DNA from: Lepus europaeus
Lineage: Eukaryota > Chordata > Mammalia > Lagomorpha > Leporidae
Direction of reading: 5' to 3'
Length of the DNA stretch: 64,000 nucleotides
Assembly: GCF_033115175.1 (NCBI RefSeq)
Contig: NC_084836.1
Span: 65,763,297-65,827,296, forward strand
Under the pieces are notes generated by a model. It was given only the letters and a program-made list of their open reading frames with translations. It did no database searches and was not told the DNA's origin. Positions 35,205 through 46,727 of the stretch are shown piece after piece. A program made the translations under genes and the position numbers. The stretch's first letter is position 1; every line of letters begins with the position of its first letter.

Positions 35205-35630
35205 TGTGATCTACACCCTGATTTACATCCCAAGCTCTAACCCCCGCCTCACCGCCATTGCTGACAGCCAGGTGGCCACATGGCCCAACCTCTGTTGTCA
35301 AGCTCCACCCCCATCCTAATGGGATTCGCTGCTCCTGCTTCCCTGCCTGCCCTTGGGCAAAGTTTTAAAAGGGCCTGTTCCTGAACACGTGCTCTCTTGG
35401 TTCTTCTCTCTTGGCTCTCCTCTCCTGCTCTCTTGGCTCTCTCTCTTGGCTCCTCTCCTCCTCTCGTCTCTCTTCTCTGCTCTATCTTCTCTCCTCACTA
35501 GCTCCTCTCCTCTGGCTCTCTCTCTTATACTTTTTCTCTCTTATCCTTCTTCATCCCTCGCCTCCAGTCTACTGGGTTTTCCCCAATAAACTCTTTCCCT
35601 TACTCCGGTGTCCAGTGTGTTTTGTGACAG
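35205..35630 (+). mobile_element. Probable solo LTR of an ERV (gammaretrovirus-like layout)
   Basis: A U3-like start ('tgtgatctacaccctg'), TATA-like 'agttttaaaaggg' (35361-35373), a CT-rich region with repeated 'ctcttggctct' units (35396-35530), AATAAA at 35585-35590, and a U5 ending 'gtgttttgtgaca'. No internal gag/pol/env or second LTR is in the window. Limits are approximate because no clear TSD was found. A related polyadenylated copy is at 13.74 kb. Confidence 0.7.
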
Positions 35631-35886
35631 CTAACACTGAGCTTCCAGGGATTTCTTCTGGCTCAGGCAGGATCCTGGGCGTAGTGTAGAAGGGAGAAGA
35701 TTCTTTGTGTTGGGGACCAGGAACAGAATCTGTAACTACATGGTACCGTGGTAGAAAATGAGAGTTCTTTAGCTTATTGAAATCCTTCAGACCTAACAAA
35801 GAATTGGGAAATCTCTGCAGAAGGCATATTTCCCACTTATCCATAACTCTCTGCTGAACTCAACTCATCCTTCGCTCTAATCAGTC

Positions 35887-36210
35887 TTTTTAAAAATATT
35901 TATTTATTTATTTGAGAGGTAGAGTTACAGAAAGAGAGAGGGAGAGACAGAGAAAAGTCTTCCATCTGCTGACTCCCCAGATGGCCGCAACAGCCAGCAC
36001 TGGGGCAGGTGGAAGCCAGGAGCCAGGAGCTTCTTCCAGGTCTCCCACGTGGGTGCAGGGGCTCAAGGACTTGAGCCATCTTCTACTGCTTTCCCAGGCC
36101 ATATCAGAGAGCTGTATCAAAAGTGGAGCAGCCAGGACTCAAAGCAGCGCCCATATGGGATGCCGGCACTGCAGGTGGCAGCTTTACCCACTATGCCACA
36201 GCACCAGCCC
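35887..36210 (-). mobile_element. CSINE2-like SINE, reverse
   Basis: Tail 'tatttatttatttatttgag', GA block, body 'gagccatcttctactgcttt', head 'tatgccacagcaccagccc'. Confidence 0.94.
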
Positions 36211-37329
36211 AACAATCTTGCTCTTAAAGGGCCACAGAAACCAGAGAAATGGTGGAATGGAGAGCCTTGACTACCTGGATCAATATTTGCAGGGCTCAGG
36301 CGATGTGACAGTGACAGATTTGTAGCTGGAGCTAACTGTGGAGGTTCTGAACTGGAATTTGACATTTTAGGGATGCTCCCAGGGTAACAGCACTTAAGAG
36401 GTAACTGTGAAGAGGTGTGCAAATAGCCCAGAGAAAAGACCAGACCGATTTCTCTGATTAGGCTGTACCCAGCTATGCCGATCAAAGGGGCCTTAATGGT
36501 CTGTGCATAAAGGAGATGGTGCCTGTGGGAGGGACGGGGACCTAGGAAAGTGAAGGGAGTTGTCATATCCAGCCCCTGGCTGCTGAGTAGTCCAGCACCT
36601 GCCGGGAATGCTCTGGGGATGCCGTGCCTGCCTGGGGCCCAGCTGTCACCCAGGTCCTCGTGCTGTAACAATGGGCAGTTGAGAGGTCAGCAGAGAATAG
36701 GGCATGTAGGACAATGAGATTCCGATGCTATAGAAAGAGAGACAATCGGGACAGAGGGAGAGAGAGGCCAAATGTTGCAGAACTAGGCAGGATTGGGGGA
36801 GGGGAAGGTAAATGTGAGGATAAAATCAGAATTAGCCTGGATTTTTATGGGGGTGTCAGGGAGTGAGGAGGAGAGAGTCAACCCTTGACCATTCTGTTAG
36901 AAAAGGAAACAGCAGCTTGGCCAGGGGACAGGATTGCTTGCTCCTGACCTTGGGCTTGGTCATCAGTAACACTGATCTGCCTCCCAGTGGAATCTGCTCT
37001 TGTCTCGCTCTACTGTTGATTCTTCTGTCCATTAAATGACTACTTATTTAAACTCTTGCCATGTATCAAGCTCTTTGGAAGATAGCAGGAACCACAGTCT
37101 GTAATTTCTTACCCTACAACTGATGAGATAGTACTGCAACAGATTGAGTTGAATGTCCTGGTAAAGGAGCAAGTGAAACACTTTGCAGGGGTGAGCCTGG
37201 GAGAAACTCACCCAGCCTGGGAGACGTGTGTGCTGGAGCTGGATCACAAAGGCAATGCAGGGCAAGTGACATTTGAGCCGCAACTTGAAATCGAGGCAGG
37301 AATTGGACAGGCAAAAAGTAAGGGAAGGC
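36211..37329. other. Single-copy/ancient repeat DNA, no gene
   Basis: 37150-37300 ('aagtgacatttgagccgc') resembles an old mammalian interspersed repeat, similar in wording to 42.05-42.45 kb. The rest is not recognised. Confidence 0.4.
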
Positions 37330-37576
37330 TGGGGCAGGCGTCGGCTGCAGGGGTTAAGTCCTCATTCGGGACACCCGCATGCTATGAGGAAGAACCCCTT
37401 CAACCGCCCATTCTTGCTGAGATTCCTGCTAACATGCCCCCAGGGAGACAGCAGCTCAAGTACTTGGATCCCTGCCGTCCACATGGGAGACTTACATTGA
37501 ATTCCTGGCTCTGGGCTTTGGCCTGGCCCAGCCCTGGCTGGTGCAAGGATTTGCGGAATGAATCAGCAGATGGGAG

Positions 37577-37627
<51 letters not shown>

Positions 37628-37668
37628 CCATTCAAATAAAGTAAAATAGATAAATAAGATTTTCTTGA
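37330..37668 (+). mobile_element. C-repeat SINE with diverged head
   Basis: The body ('gtccacatgggagacttac', 'ggctttggcctggcccagcc') is clear. (CT)22 lies at 37579-37622. Tail 'caaataaagtaaaatag'. The head is poorly preserved, so the left edge is approximate. Confidence 0.85.
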
Positions 37669-38040
37669 AGAAGGAGGAGGAGGAGGAGAGCTGGCGTGTC
37701 ATTCCAGGGAGAGAGAATAAGCCAGCTAGGCATCAAGCAAGTCCTGGAGCTCCTCGTGGCATCTCGAGGGTGGAAACCAGAACTCAAGAGAGAGGATGAT
37801 GCAGAGAACTGTTGCCTCCTATGTGTCCACAGGAACCAGCATCTCCTGGTAGAGGATCTTTTCAGTGATATGTTTAGAAGAAAAACATGTTCCTTGGTCT
37901 CCATTCACATCTGCCCAAAAAAGAAGCAAGCATCCAGTACAGCAAAAGTGGCTAAGATCAGGCCTTCTGAGAAAACCAGTTAAAAATGTCAGTGTGTTGC
38001 AAAAAAAGTAGGTCCCCCCTCCTTTTTAAACTTTAGACTT
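37669..38040. other. Single-copy DNA, no gene
   Basis: Starts with a (gga)n-type purine tract. The rest has overlapping short frames on both strands without domains. Confidence 0.45.
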
Positions 38041-38277
38041 GGGGCCGGCACTGTGGCACAGCGGGTTAACCTCCTGGCCTGAAGCACCGGCATCCCATAT
38101 GGGCGCCAGTTTGAGACTCGGCTGCTCCACTTCTGATTCAGCTCTCTGCTGTGGTCTGGGAAAGCACTAGAAGGTGGCCCAAGTCTTTGGGCCTCTTCAC
38201 CCGCATGGGAGACCTGGAAGAAGCTCCTGGCTTCTGGCTTTGGATTGCGGCCAATTGGAGAGTGAACCATCAGATGG

Positions 38278-38324
<47 letters not shown>

Positions 38325-38370
38325 CTCCTCTCTCTGTGTAAGTCCAACTTTCAAATAAATCAATCTTTAA
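38041..38370 (+). mobile_element. CSINE2-like SINE
   Basis: Head 'ggggccggcactgtggcaca', body 'ggtggcccaagtctttggg', (CT)19 at 38284-38321, tail 'caaataaatcaatcttta'. Imperfect TSD (actttagactt / agtttagactt). Confidence 0.94.
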
Positions 38371-38614
38371 ATGAAGTTTAGACTTAAGAGGTGAGGAGGG
38401 ATTGTTAGGTGGGGACAAGGACAACTTGATGGGGATGTAACTGAGTTTGAGGGAAAAAAAGGCAAGGTTACTTGAAGGTTGAAGGTGGCAGGCAGGAGTA
38501 GTGGCTTCCATAAGGGTGTCCCTTTCCACCCGAGACCTAAATAAGGTGATTTTCTTTTAAATTTCTGAGTTCACAGATGGATTTTGCCTTCTTCTCAGAT
38601 AAGAGTTTAAGTTC

Positions 38615-38950
38615 TTTTTTGAAAGATATATTTATTTATTTGAGATGCAGAATTACAGAAAGAGAAAGAGACAGAAAGAGAGAGAGAGAGAAGGGGATGG
38701 GGGGGGGGGGGATCTTCCATTGACAATTGGCCACAATGGCCACAGCTGGGCCAAGCCAAAGTCAGGAGCTCCATCCAAGTCTCCCACATGGGTGACAGTG
38801 GCCCAAGTACTCAGGCCATCTTCTGCTGCTCTTCCAGGCACAGTAGCAGGGAGTTGGATCAGAAGTGGAGCATCCAGGACTCGAATAAGTGCCCACGTGG
38901 GTTGATGACGTCACAGGCAGCGGATTAACCCACAGTGCCACAGCACTGGC
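38615..38950 (-). mobile_element. C-repeat SINE, reverse, with G12 run
   Basis: Tail 'tatatttatttatttgagat', a GA block ending in a run of about 12 G (38699-38710), the body to 'gtgccacagcactggc'. Confidence 0.92.
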
Positions 38951-39344
38951 TGCTGTGTTATGGCAGATTCTGAGGGATGTTGGGGCTTGGTGATAAAGAG
39001 TCATACTTGACGAATGAGGTTCACACGGGCAGGCAAAGAGGAAGTGGTACAAATCATTTCCTGTGTCTCCCACCCATGAGTCGAGTCCCCCAATTTTCAG
39101 ATGGAAAAAATAATCAGCAACTGAGGCTGACAGAGGTACAGAGAACTGTCTCTTTAGGGAACTGGTATAAAGCTGTGCTAGCCATTGAGTAGCCCTCAGC
39201 CACCTGAGACTAATAAATTGAGATTAATTATGATTAAATAAGAGTAAAAATTCCTCAGTTGCATTAGCCAAATTTCAAGCCCTGAGTGCTATAGTGCATT
39301 TCCAACACGGCTCAATGTTCTGCTGGATGGCTCGGGTGGAGGGT

Positions 39345-39600
39345 GATGGATAAAGCTGCAGGCTCAGAAGCCACATGCCCAGGGTTGAAGCTCAGCTCCC
39401 ACACTCACTTGCTGGGCACCCCACTAGAGCTGCCTTTCTCTCTGTATCTCAGATTTCCGTCTGTAAAACACAAACACAGACCAGACTAGTGTAGTTCTTA
39501 TAATGTAGTAGACACTGCATTAGTGCGTATATGTAAACAAGTAAGAAAACGCCTTGGCTAACACTCGGTCGGTGTTAGCTCTGATGCTTATTATCTGCCC
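39345..39600 (+). mobile_element. MIR, forward
   Basis: 'gcaggctcagaagccacatg', 'cagctcccacactcacttgc' and 'tcagatttccgtctgtaaaa' follow the MIR forward consensus order. Confidence 0.65.
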
Positions 39601-40284
39601 TTACTTATGGAGCAAAGGGCCCGAAAGAAAGACACTGATCTGCCGTCCAAGCTCCTTCTATGGTTCCATCAGCCTGCTTTCAACACTAACGGTCATCTCT
39701 CAGAGCACAGCCTGCTTGCCTCCGCAGACCTCTCTCTCTCCCTCTCTCTCTCTCCCTCCCTCTCTCTCTCTCTCTCTCCCCCCCGCATTCCCTTATTTCT
39801 GTGCGGTGGAATCTCTCGTGCCGGGAACCCAGGGTAAGAGCCCCTGCCTGTCCCTCCCTCCCCTCGGCTCTGCCTGATGCCCACTTTCCCTGGGAATCCA
39901 GGCTTCCAAGAACAGCTGCAGCTGCCATCCTTGCTTGCAGCTGCTGCCCAGAAACAGGGCAGCATGGTTCAGCGGTGCTCCCTCTCAGGACTGATTTTTT
40001 TTTTTTCATTTATCCTTGAAAATCTTGTCGGGCTGTGCCAACTGTGGGCACAGGATCAGCTGCCCACTGTCTGTCCCTGATGCTTCTGCTTAGGGACCTT
40101 TTGTACTCAGACTCCAGCTGGGTCACACACTCCACGCTGCAACCCAGTAATCCCTTCTGATGCTTTTAGGCGTTAGCCAAAACGGCTCGCAGCCCCTCAA
40201 GGGTCACCTTTTCTACTGCCCCACCCCTTCCTCAGTCTCTCTACTAGCCCAACGTAGTGGACATCTCAGCCACATAAGAGGGAG

Positions 40285-40409
40285 TCAGTCATGTTGATGA
40301 CGATGATGGAGGTGACAATGACTAACAGTTATTGATTGTTAGTAATGTGCTCGACCTCCTGCTACAGGCATTATGTCAACTGTATTTACTGCCACAAAAA
40401 TCTCATGGG
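40285..40409 (-). mobile_element. MIR, reverse, left half
   Basis: 'ctaacagttattgattgtta' … 'aggcattatgtcaactgtat' matches reverse MIR. It continues at about 40765-40845 ('gtaaagactttaaagttct … cttgccaaagccaac') beyond the inserted SINE. Confidence 0.6.
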
Positions 40410-40701
40410 AGGGGCCGTGTATTGTGGCTCAGTGGGTTAAGCCCTGCCTGGATTGCCGGTATCCCATATCCAAACCCAGGTTTTGAGTGTGTGGCTGCTC
40501 CACGTATGATCCCTGCCAATGCGCCTAGGAAGACAGTAGAAGACAGCCCAAGGACTTGAGCCCCCCTGGCACCCACATAGGAGGCCAGGATGGAGTTCCT
40601 CACTCCTGTCTTTGGCCTGGCTCAGCCTTGGCTGTTGCAGTCATTTGGGGAGTAAACCAGCAAGTAAAAGATTCTCTCTCTGTTTCTCTCTCTCTCTCTC
40701 T

Positions 40702-40741
<40 letters not shown>

Positions 40742-40750
40742 CAAACAAGA
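40410..40750 (+). mobile_element. CSINE2-like SINE inserted in MIR
   Basis: Head 'aggggccgtgtattgtggct', body 'gacagcccaaggacttgag', CT block 40674-40737, short tail 'caaacaagatcttataag'. Confidence 0.9.
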
Positions 40751-40843
40751 TCTTATAAGATAAGGTTGTCATCTTTTTGTAGGTAAAGACTTTAAAGTTC
40801 TACGAGTTCATGAATCTTGCCAAAGCCAACAATAGTATGTGGC

Positions 40844-40939
40844 AAGCACAAGAGACCACTTTTCTCCTAAAGTTATAGGAGTTTGTTGCAAGATAAAGTT
40901 AACGTCACAAAGTCCACTGCATGCTTAGGTGCTCCCTCC
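40844..40939 (+). repeat. Direct repeat, copy A
   Basis: 'cctaaagttataggagtttg' and 'gttaacgtcacaaagtccac' match copy B at 41784-41879 with scattered differences. Family unknown. Confidence 0.7.
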
Positions 40940-41783
40940 AATAATTCAGAGTTTGTGGAATTCATAAAACAAATTAGGAGCCTTCAATGGCTATGAGAGC
41001 TTGTGAAATATGTTCATCCAAATCATCAGTAAACGATGTTTTATTCACTGTACCTGATCAGTAAAGACTTATCCAGAGACCAAATGGAAATGTAAGTCTT
41101 CTGGTGAATGGGAAAATGGGAAACTTGTGGTCTTTGCTTTTCTCTGAAAGCAGTCACTGTGTTGATTTTCTGTTGCTCAGAAGACAGACAACCAAGGGCC
41201 ATGCACACAAAGATTTGTACAAAGCACGTTAGGTAGGAGATATCACATGCCTCCTACCTGAGACACACAGGGGCAACAGCTGCCCATCTCCTCCCATTGA
41301 CTTCTTCCTCCCACTGCCCCAGAACCCGCAGAGCCCCCAAGACAACCCCAAAGAATGCTCGAGCTGCCCCAGGAGAGGGAGCTGTACACATGCCCCCTTT
41401 GCTTGCCTCCACTGAGCCCTTTTCCACACCCTGTGGTGACTCCCTGCTCTCTGCTGCCTGCTCCCAAGTCCCACTCAGCCTGCGTGTTGCTTTATTTTTG
41501 TTTCTCTGGTTGTACTTGTTTCTAAGGCTCGGCTTCTCCAGCAAGTTTCATTTTCCCCTCTGTCTTACTCACATCAGTTTGTTTGGCCACTGCAATTTTG
41601 TCTAAATAAAAAAATTTTTGAATCAAATTTTTAGTATAGCCAACAGCTATGTGAACAGTTGGGTAGACGAAACTCAGGAAATGTTCTGGCATTTTTTCTG
41701 CACACATATATTGGTACCAAAAATCACCTTGGCAAAAATAACAACCTAAGATGAGAATCCTCAGCATTGCTTTCTGATAGACT

Positions 41784-41879
41784 GAAGCAAGAAGACCACT
41801 TCTGTCCTAAAGTTATAGGTGTCTGTTGCAATGCAAGGTTAACATCACAATGTCCACCTCAGGCTTCAGGGCTCTCCCT
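41784..41879 (+). repeat. Direct repeat, copy B
   Basis: 'cctaaagttataggtgtctg' and 'gttaacatcacaatgtccac' pair with copy A, 940 bases away in the same orientation. Confidence 0.7.
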
Positions 41880-43398
41880 GCAAAACCATTTGCTATAGCC
41901 CATCCTTACAGTGGACAGAGGATAGTACTGGGTGGGTGCTGCCATTAGCACAAATCGATAAAACAGCCTCTCTTCAGGTGCACATAAACCACTAGAGGAG
42001 ACGGAGGTGGAAACAGCACCGCCCTCCCTGGGACCAGCATGACAGTCTTCTAAGCTGCAGAAAATAAGGTCAATGATGAGCACCAGGACACCCAGGAAAG
42101 GCTTTACCAAGGAGGAATTTCCCCTGGGCCTTGAAGGATTGGCACAGCTCCAGCGAGGCAAAGATGGGCAAGAACGCGGTCCAGGGAAGGGCATGGCAGG
42201 AGCAGTGTCCGATCACATTGATTAGAGGAGCAGTAACCCAGCAGGACCACACAGAGGTAGATATGTACATGGAGAGGTTCCAGAGGCTAGGGGAGCAGGA
42301 CGGTGGCTTCTGATGAAAGGACAGGAAGAAGCAGAAATGTGGAGCGAGACCAGCTGTGGCAGGGAGGGATGTGAAATGTTGAGCTGAGTAGTCTGGACTT
42401 CATTCAACAATTATTGAAGAACCAACGCAGCGTTTTGAACAAAGAAATGGCGCCTTCCTAGGTTTACTTTAAGACAGGATGGGTTTGGAGAGGAAAGGAG
42501 ATGTTGGGTGCAAGAATATGAAAAGTTTTAAAGAATGCTGTTGTGTAAGAGCTCAATACCAGAGACCCAGGACCCTGGCAGCGAGGGGTGAGGAGTGTGG
42601 GAAATTCATGCCCTGAGCCGTTTCCATCTCTGCCTCTGACTCCCTACCACCCTGTGTGCTCTGCAGCTCTGTGGCTTCCAGCGCTGTTTCTCTCCTGGCT
42701 TGACTATGGCATTCTCCTCTTTGGGGGAAGCTCTGAGCTGTCGGTCCCAGCTCTATCTCAGGGACCTTGGAGGAGAGGATGGTTCTAGGCCCGCTCGCCA
42801 TTTCTCCAGGACTGAGCAGTTCTGAATCCCCCTGGCCCTCCATCTGTCTGCATGTGTCCCAGATCTCCCTGGGCAGAGATTAGGTAATTGTGCCGTTCCC
42901 AGTCAGTATGCCCAGGGGTCTGGCACAGGGAAGCTGCCGGCTGGCAGCAGTGGGGTGGGCAGGAGCCAGGGGAGAGTCTGCTCCCGGAGTCCCCGAGCAG
43001 CTTGCGGCTGTGCCTGGCCCTCCGTGGGCCAGCCACGTGCCTGCCTGCCCTGGATCTGCCTCGGCTCAGAGGCCAGCTCACAGAGGCACAGCACACACAG
43101 CAAGCCAGCCCAGCCAAGAGTGTCTGCCATTATCAGGCGGCCCCTCGAGGTGCACCCGAGGGAAAAAGCAGGTCCGCCTCCCACTTCCAGCCTGCTGCTC
43201 TGCCTCCACCTCCTCTCACGGACACTAACCTTCCAGCACGATTATGAATATAGAATTAACGAAGGCAGGAACTCAGCCTGTAGACTTCCAAAAAATTAAT
43301 TGGTCCAAAAGGTTTCCATCTGACTGTAGGGTGCATTCAAACATATATAAATATATGTGTGTGTTTCACATGTACCAATATGTATGTGGGCAAATGTA

Positions 43399-43540
43399 CG
43401 AAATTCAGGCATAGTTTTTTCATAATCTGCATTCTTCGTGAATTTTCAGAAGACTCCTTGTAATGCCTAGGTTTCAAACTTTTGCGCCAAAAAAGCTTAT
43501 TTTTTAATTCCATTCTCGATGAACTTTTAAAAGTATGCAT
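43399..43540 (-). mobile_element. Palindromic MITE-like family, two partial copies
   Basis: 43399-43457 carries 'gcatagttttttcataatct … gtgaattttcagaagac', and 43458-43540 carries 'aacttttgcgccaaaaaagc … taattccattctcgatgaac'. These are both arms of the family in abutting partial copies. Confidence 0.6.
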
Positions 43541-43959
43541 GCACTTTTTAAATTGTGTATGTATGTACACACACAAAACATTCATACAAGCACACATATA
43601 TATGTGTGTTTAAGTATGCACACATTAATATTTGTGTGTATACATACACACAAAAAATTAGGGACATATTAACTGACATGGAGAAATAGGCTTCATATTT
43701 AACATGTTTTGTTGGAAATGCTCAAATTATTCCTCTGAATAACTGAGAACTCATTATATTTGCACTCTAGTGAGCGGTATGGGCAACGTCTTCCCATTCT
43801 TGCCCACTGAGGGAGGAAACAGGGAAATGGCACAATTCTAGGAATATTCCTGTTTCCTAATTTGACTTTTGATAACTCAATGTAGAATACACACCGTTTA
43901 GTTGTCAAACATGTGGCAGTAATTGTCGCTGGAGAATAAGTTCACTGCCTAGAAAATTG
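43541..43959. other. TG/TA-rich then single-copy DNA
   Basis: 43545-43660 is rich in tatg/cacaca words. The rest is single copy with no gene. Confidence 0.5.
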
Positions 43960-44212
43960 CCTTCGGTTCAAGCCCCAGCTGCTCAGCTGCCATTTTAGCT
44001 TCTTACTAATCCACTTGGGAAGGCAGTGGAAAATGGCCCAAGTGCTTGGGCCCCTGCCACCTATGTGGGAGATTCAGATGGAGTTCTAGGCCCCTGGCTT
44101 TGGCCTGGCCCAGACCTAGCTGTTGCAAACCAATGGATGGAAGATTCCTTTTCTCTCTCTCTCTCTCTCTTTCTCTCTCTCAAATAAATAAATAAATATT
44201 TTTAAAAAGAAA
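43960..44212 (+). mobile_element. C-repeat SINE, head eroded
   Basis: The first recognisable part is 'ggttcaagccccagctgctc', then 'aatggcccaagtgcttgggc', a CT block and tail 'caaataaataaataaat'. The A-box region is not recognisable. Confidence 0.9.
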
Positions 44213-45530
44213 GAAAATCACTTCTAAATGAATAAAAATTGAAAACACTTTAGTTCTTTAAAATAACTGGCCAGCAACTGGAAAATATCATACAGTTTTA
44301 AACACTACCTTGAGTTTAAAGGCTTAACATCCATTTTTTGCTTATCTATCAAATCTTGTTCAGATCCATTCACTTCTCCCCCCAAATCTGTGTATGTCCT
44401 CCTTTGTCAGAGAGAAAATGGACATCAGCTATCCATGGCTCTGTCAAAACCCTAGAGGAGAATCCTCAGTGCTCAAAATCTTCAATGGCACCAACATCTC
44501 ACTTTGCAGGTGAGAAAACAGAAGCCCAAGAGTGTGTGCGGTTTTCTGTCTCCTCCTACTTTTCACACACATCTACGTGGGTTTCCACATCCGGGAGCTG
44601 AAGCACTCCCCTTGTGTGGGAAGCTCAGAGAACGCCTCGTCGGCACGATCCTCGCTTAACCCTCCAGCTCTGCAGATTTGGTGGAATCTTTTGGTGAGAA
44701 GGAAACCCAGGCAGGGATGTTCAATAAATCACCCAGGATACTCAGCCAGTTGGCCTCAAGTCCAGGTATTTCTGGTTCAACTTTCTTAACTGGAGCATAC
44801 TTTATAGCTTCCCCAAACCTGCAGTCATGTGGGCACTGTCAACACTCCCCCAGAAGTACTGGGGGCAAAGGGATGGAATACAAGAGCAATGAGCCGTCAC
44901 GTGGGTGATAACAATCACCACTTGTCCACTACTTGCTTAGCTCTCTGTATTTTCTCAACTAAGTCACCACAATAACTCCATGAGGAAGGCATGACTATTA
45001 TTGCTATTTGAAATTTGACTTATGAGTTAATTAATTTAATAAGTTATTTATCAATTTAATAAAGGTTAATTTAGTAAAGCTGTATCCCTAAAAAAAAATA
45101 ATTTGTTTGATTCTAAGGCTGATGGCACAATTATTTCCTAAAACTATACCCCAGAGTTATATAATCTTGTACATACTAGGCTTCTGTGTTGATAGATTTT
45201 ATTATTTTCATATCTATAACTTCCTGTTAAAACATTGTTCTTAAACTCTGAATATACATGGAAAGTCAGTGTGAAATGAATTTAAGCCTTCAAAAGATGG
45301 ATTCTTCCCAGCCACAAGGCATTGACCTGTGATCTAGCCTACATCTACACAGTCATCATAAGCAAAGTTCAATAGAAAGTTGAGAATTTGTCAAAAAAGA
45401 GTCTTCTCTATGATTCCATTGCAGAGCCTGGACATGGTCAATCATGTCACAGATGTCATATGGATATATCATGTCATATGTGGAGGGCAATTTGAGGGTT
45501 GTCAAGCAGCTCGTGCAAAGACACCAGGCA
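44213..45530. other. Single-copy DNA with a MIR relic, no gene
   Basis: Reverse MIR at about 44905-45010. Short overlapping frames at 44.34-44.9 kb have no domains. Confidence 0.45.
44905..45010 (-). mobile_element. MIR, reverse
   Basis: 'actacttgcttagctctctg' … 'cacaataactccatgaggaa' … 'actattattgctattt' matches the reverse MIR order. Confidence 0.6.
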
Positions 45531-45868
45531 GGCCGGCACCATGGCTCAACAGGCTAATCCTCCGCCTAGCGGCGCCGGCACACCAGGTTCTAGTCCCGGT
45601 CTGGGCGCCGGATTCTGTCCCGGTTGCCCCTCTTCCAGGCCAGCTCTCTGCTACGGCCCAGGAAGGCAGTGGAGGATGGCCCAAGTGCTTGGGCCCTGCA
45701 CCCACATGGGAGACCAGGAGAAGCACCTGGCTCCTGGCTTCGGATCAGCGTGCTGCACCGGCCATGGCGGCCATTGGAGGGTGAACCAACGGCAAAGGAA
45801 GACCTTTCTCTCTGTCTCTCTGTCTCTCACTGTCCACTCTGCCTGTCAAAAAAATTAAAAAAAAACAT
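45531..45868 (+). mobile_element. CSINE3-like SINE
   Basis: Head 'aggccggcaccatggctcaa', 'ttctagtcccggtctgggc', CT block, 'gcctgtcaaaaaaatt' tail. Low divergence, so a young copy. Confidence 0.95.
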
Positions 45869-46397
45869 TGAAAGTCATTTCAAATATTTTGGATAAACCA
45901 ACCAGTTCCAATTTTGTATCTCCCACTCACTAGCAACATAAGCTTAAACAGATTACTATACACCTTAGCTTCCTAGTATATAACGTGGGAGTAATCATGG
46001 TTACCACCTTATAGTAGTGGCATTAATAGTGAATTAATTAATATATATAACCATTTAGAAAATTGAAATGACATAGTAAACATTCAATATGAGGAGGTCT
46101 TCAAAAAGATCATAGAAAAATTGCATAGGTATTAGAATTTTTCGCACCAAAAAACCTGCATTTTAATTTCACTTTTCCACAAATTTTTGAAGTACTCTGC
46201 TGTTGTTGTTATCTTTGTGTTTCTGAAACATCCTTTGCAAAATCAAGATTCTCTTAATAAGTGTTAAATGACATGTATATGTGATCACTCAGTATTGCAA
46301 AAGATTAGGAAAACGTTAATGATGTAATTTAATTTCATTAATTACAGCACAGAATTGGAATTCTAACCCTCTATAACAAAGAATTTAAAACTTTTTT
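45869..46397. other. A/T-rich DNA with one MITE-like element
   Basis: No coding signal. The MITE-like copy at 46092-46198 is annotated separately. Confidence 0.5.
46092..46198 (-). mobile_element. Palindromic MITE-like element, near complete
   Basis: 'ggaggtcttcaaaaagatca' at one end and 'cacaaatttttgaagtactc' at the other are inverted. Core 'tttttcgcaccaaaaaacc'. Confidence 0.65.
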
Positions 46398-46727
46398 TAA
46401 AAAAGATTTTATTTATGTACTTGAAAGCTAGAGTTACAGACAGTGAGAGGGAGAGACAGAGAGAAAGGCCTTCCATCTGCTGGTTCACTCCCCAATTGGC
46501 TGCAACGGCCAGAGCTGAGCCGATCCAAAGCCAGGAGCCAGGTGCTTCTTCCCAGTCTCCCACGTGGTTGCAGGGGCCCAAGGACTTGGGCCATCTTCCA
46601 CTGCTTTCCCAGGCCATAGCAGAGAGCTGGATCAGAAGAGGAGCAACTGGGACTAGAACAGGCACCCATACGGGATGCCAGCACCGCAGGCAGAGAATTA
46701 ACCTACTGTACCACGGTGCCAGCCCCC
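46398..46727 (-). mobile_element. CSINE2-like SINE, reverse
   Basis: Tail 'gattttatttatgtacttga', GA block, body 'gggccatcttccactgcttt', head 'gtaccacggtgccagccc'. aaaacttttt flanks both sides (imprecise TSD). Confidence 0.94.

Larger units (their letters stand above)
38951..40409. other. MIR relics and CT-rich DNA, no gene
   Basis: Holds a forward MIR (39345-39600), a CT/CCCTCT-rich tract (39731-39783) and the left half of a MIR split by the next SINE (40285-40409). Overlapping frames near 39.6-40.0 kb are low-complexity artefacts. Confidence 0.5.
40751..43398. other. Single-copy/ancient repeat DNA with a short direct repeat, no gene
   Basis: Includes the MIR right half, an approximately 96-base direct repeat (40844-40939 and 41784-41879), an old repeat-like stretch at 42.05-42.45 kb and GC-rich 42.55-43.25 kb. 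Many open frames on both strands at the GC-rich part show no domains. Confidence 0.4.

Noticed and set aside
35205-35630. A complete endogenous retrovirus
   Set aside because: No internal coding region or second LTR nearby. Only an LTR-like unit is visible.
42785-43299. Several overlapping 90-119-codon frames
   Set aside because: GC-rich segment open in many frames on both strands. No frame stands out by domain or codon pattern.
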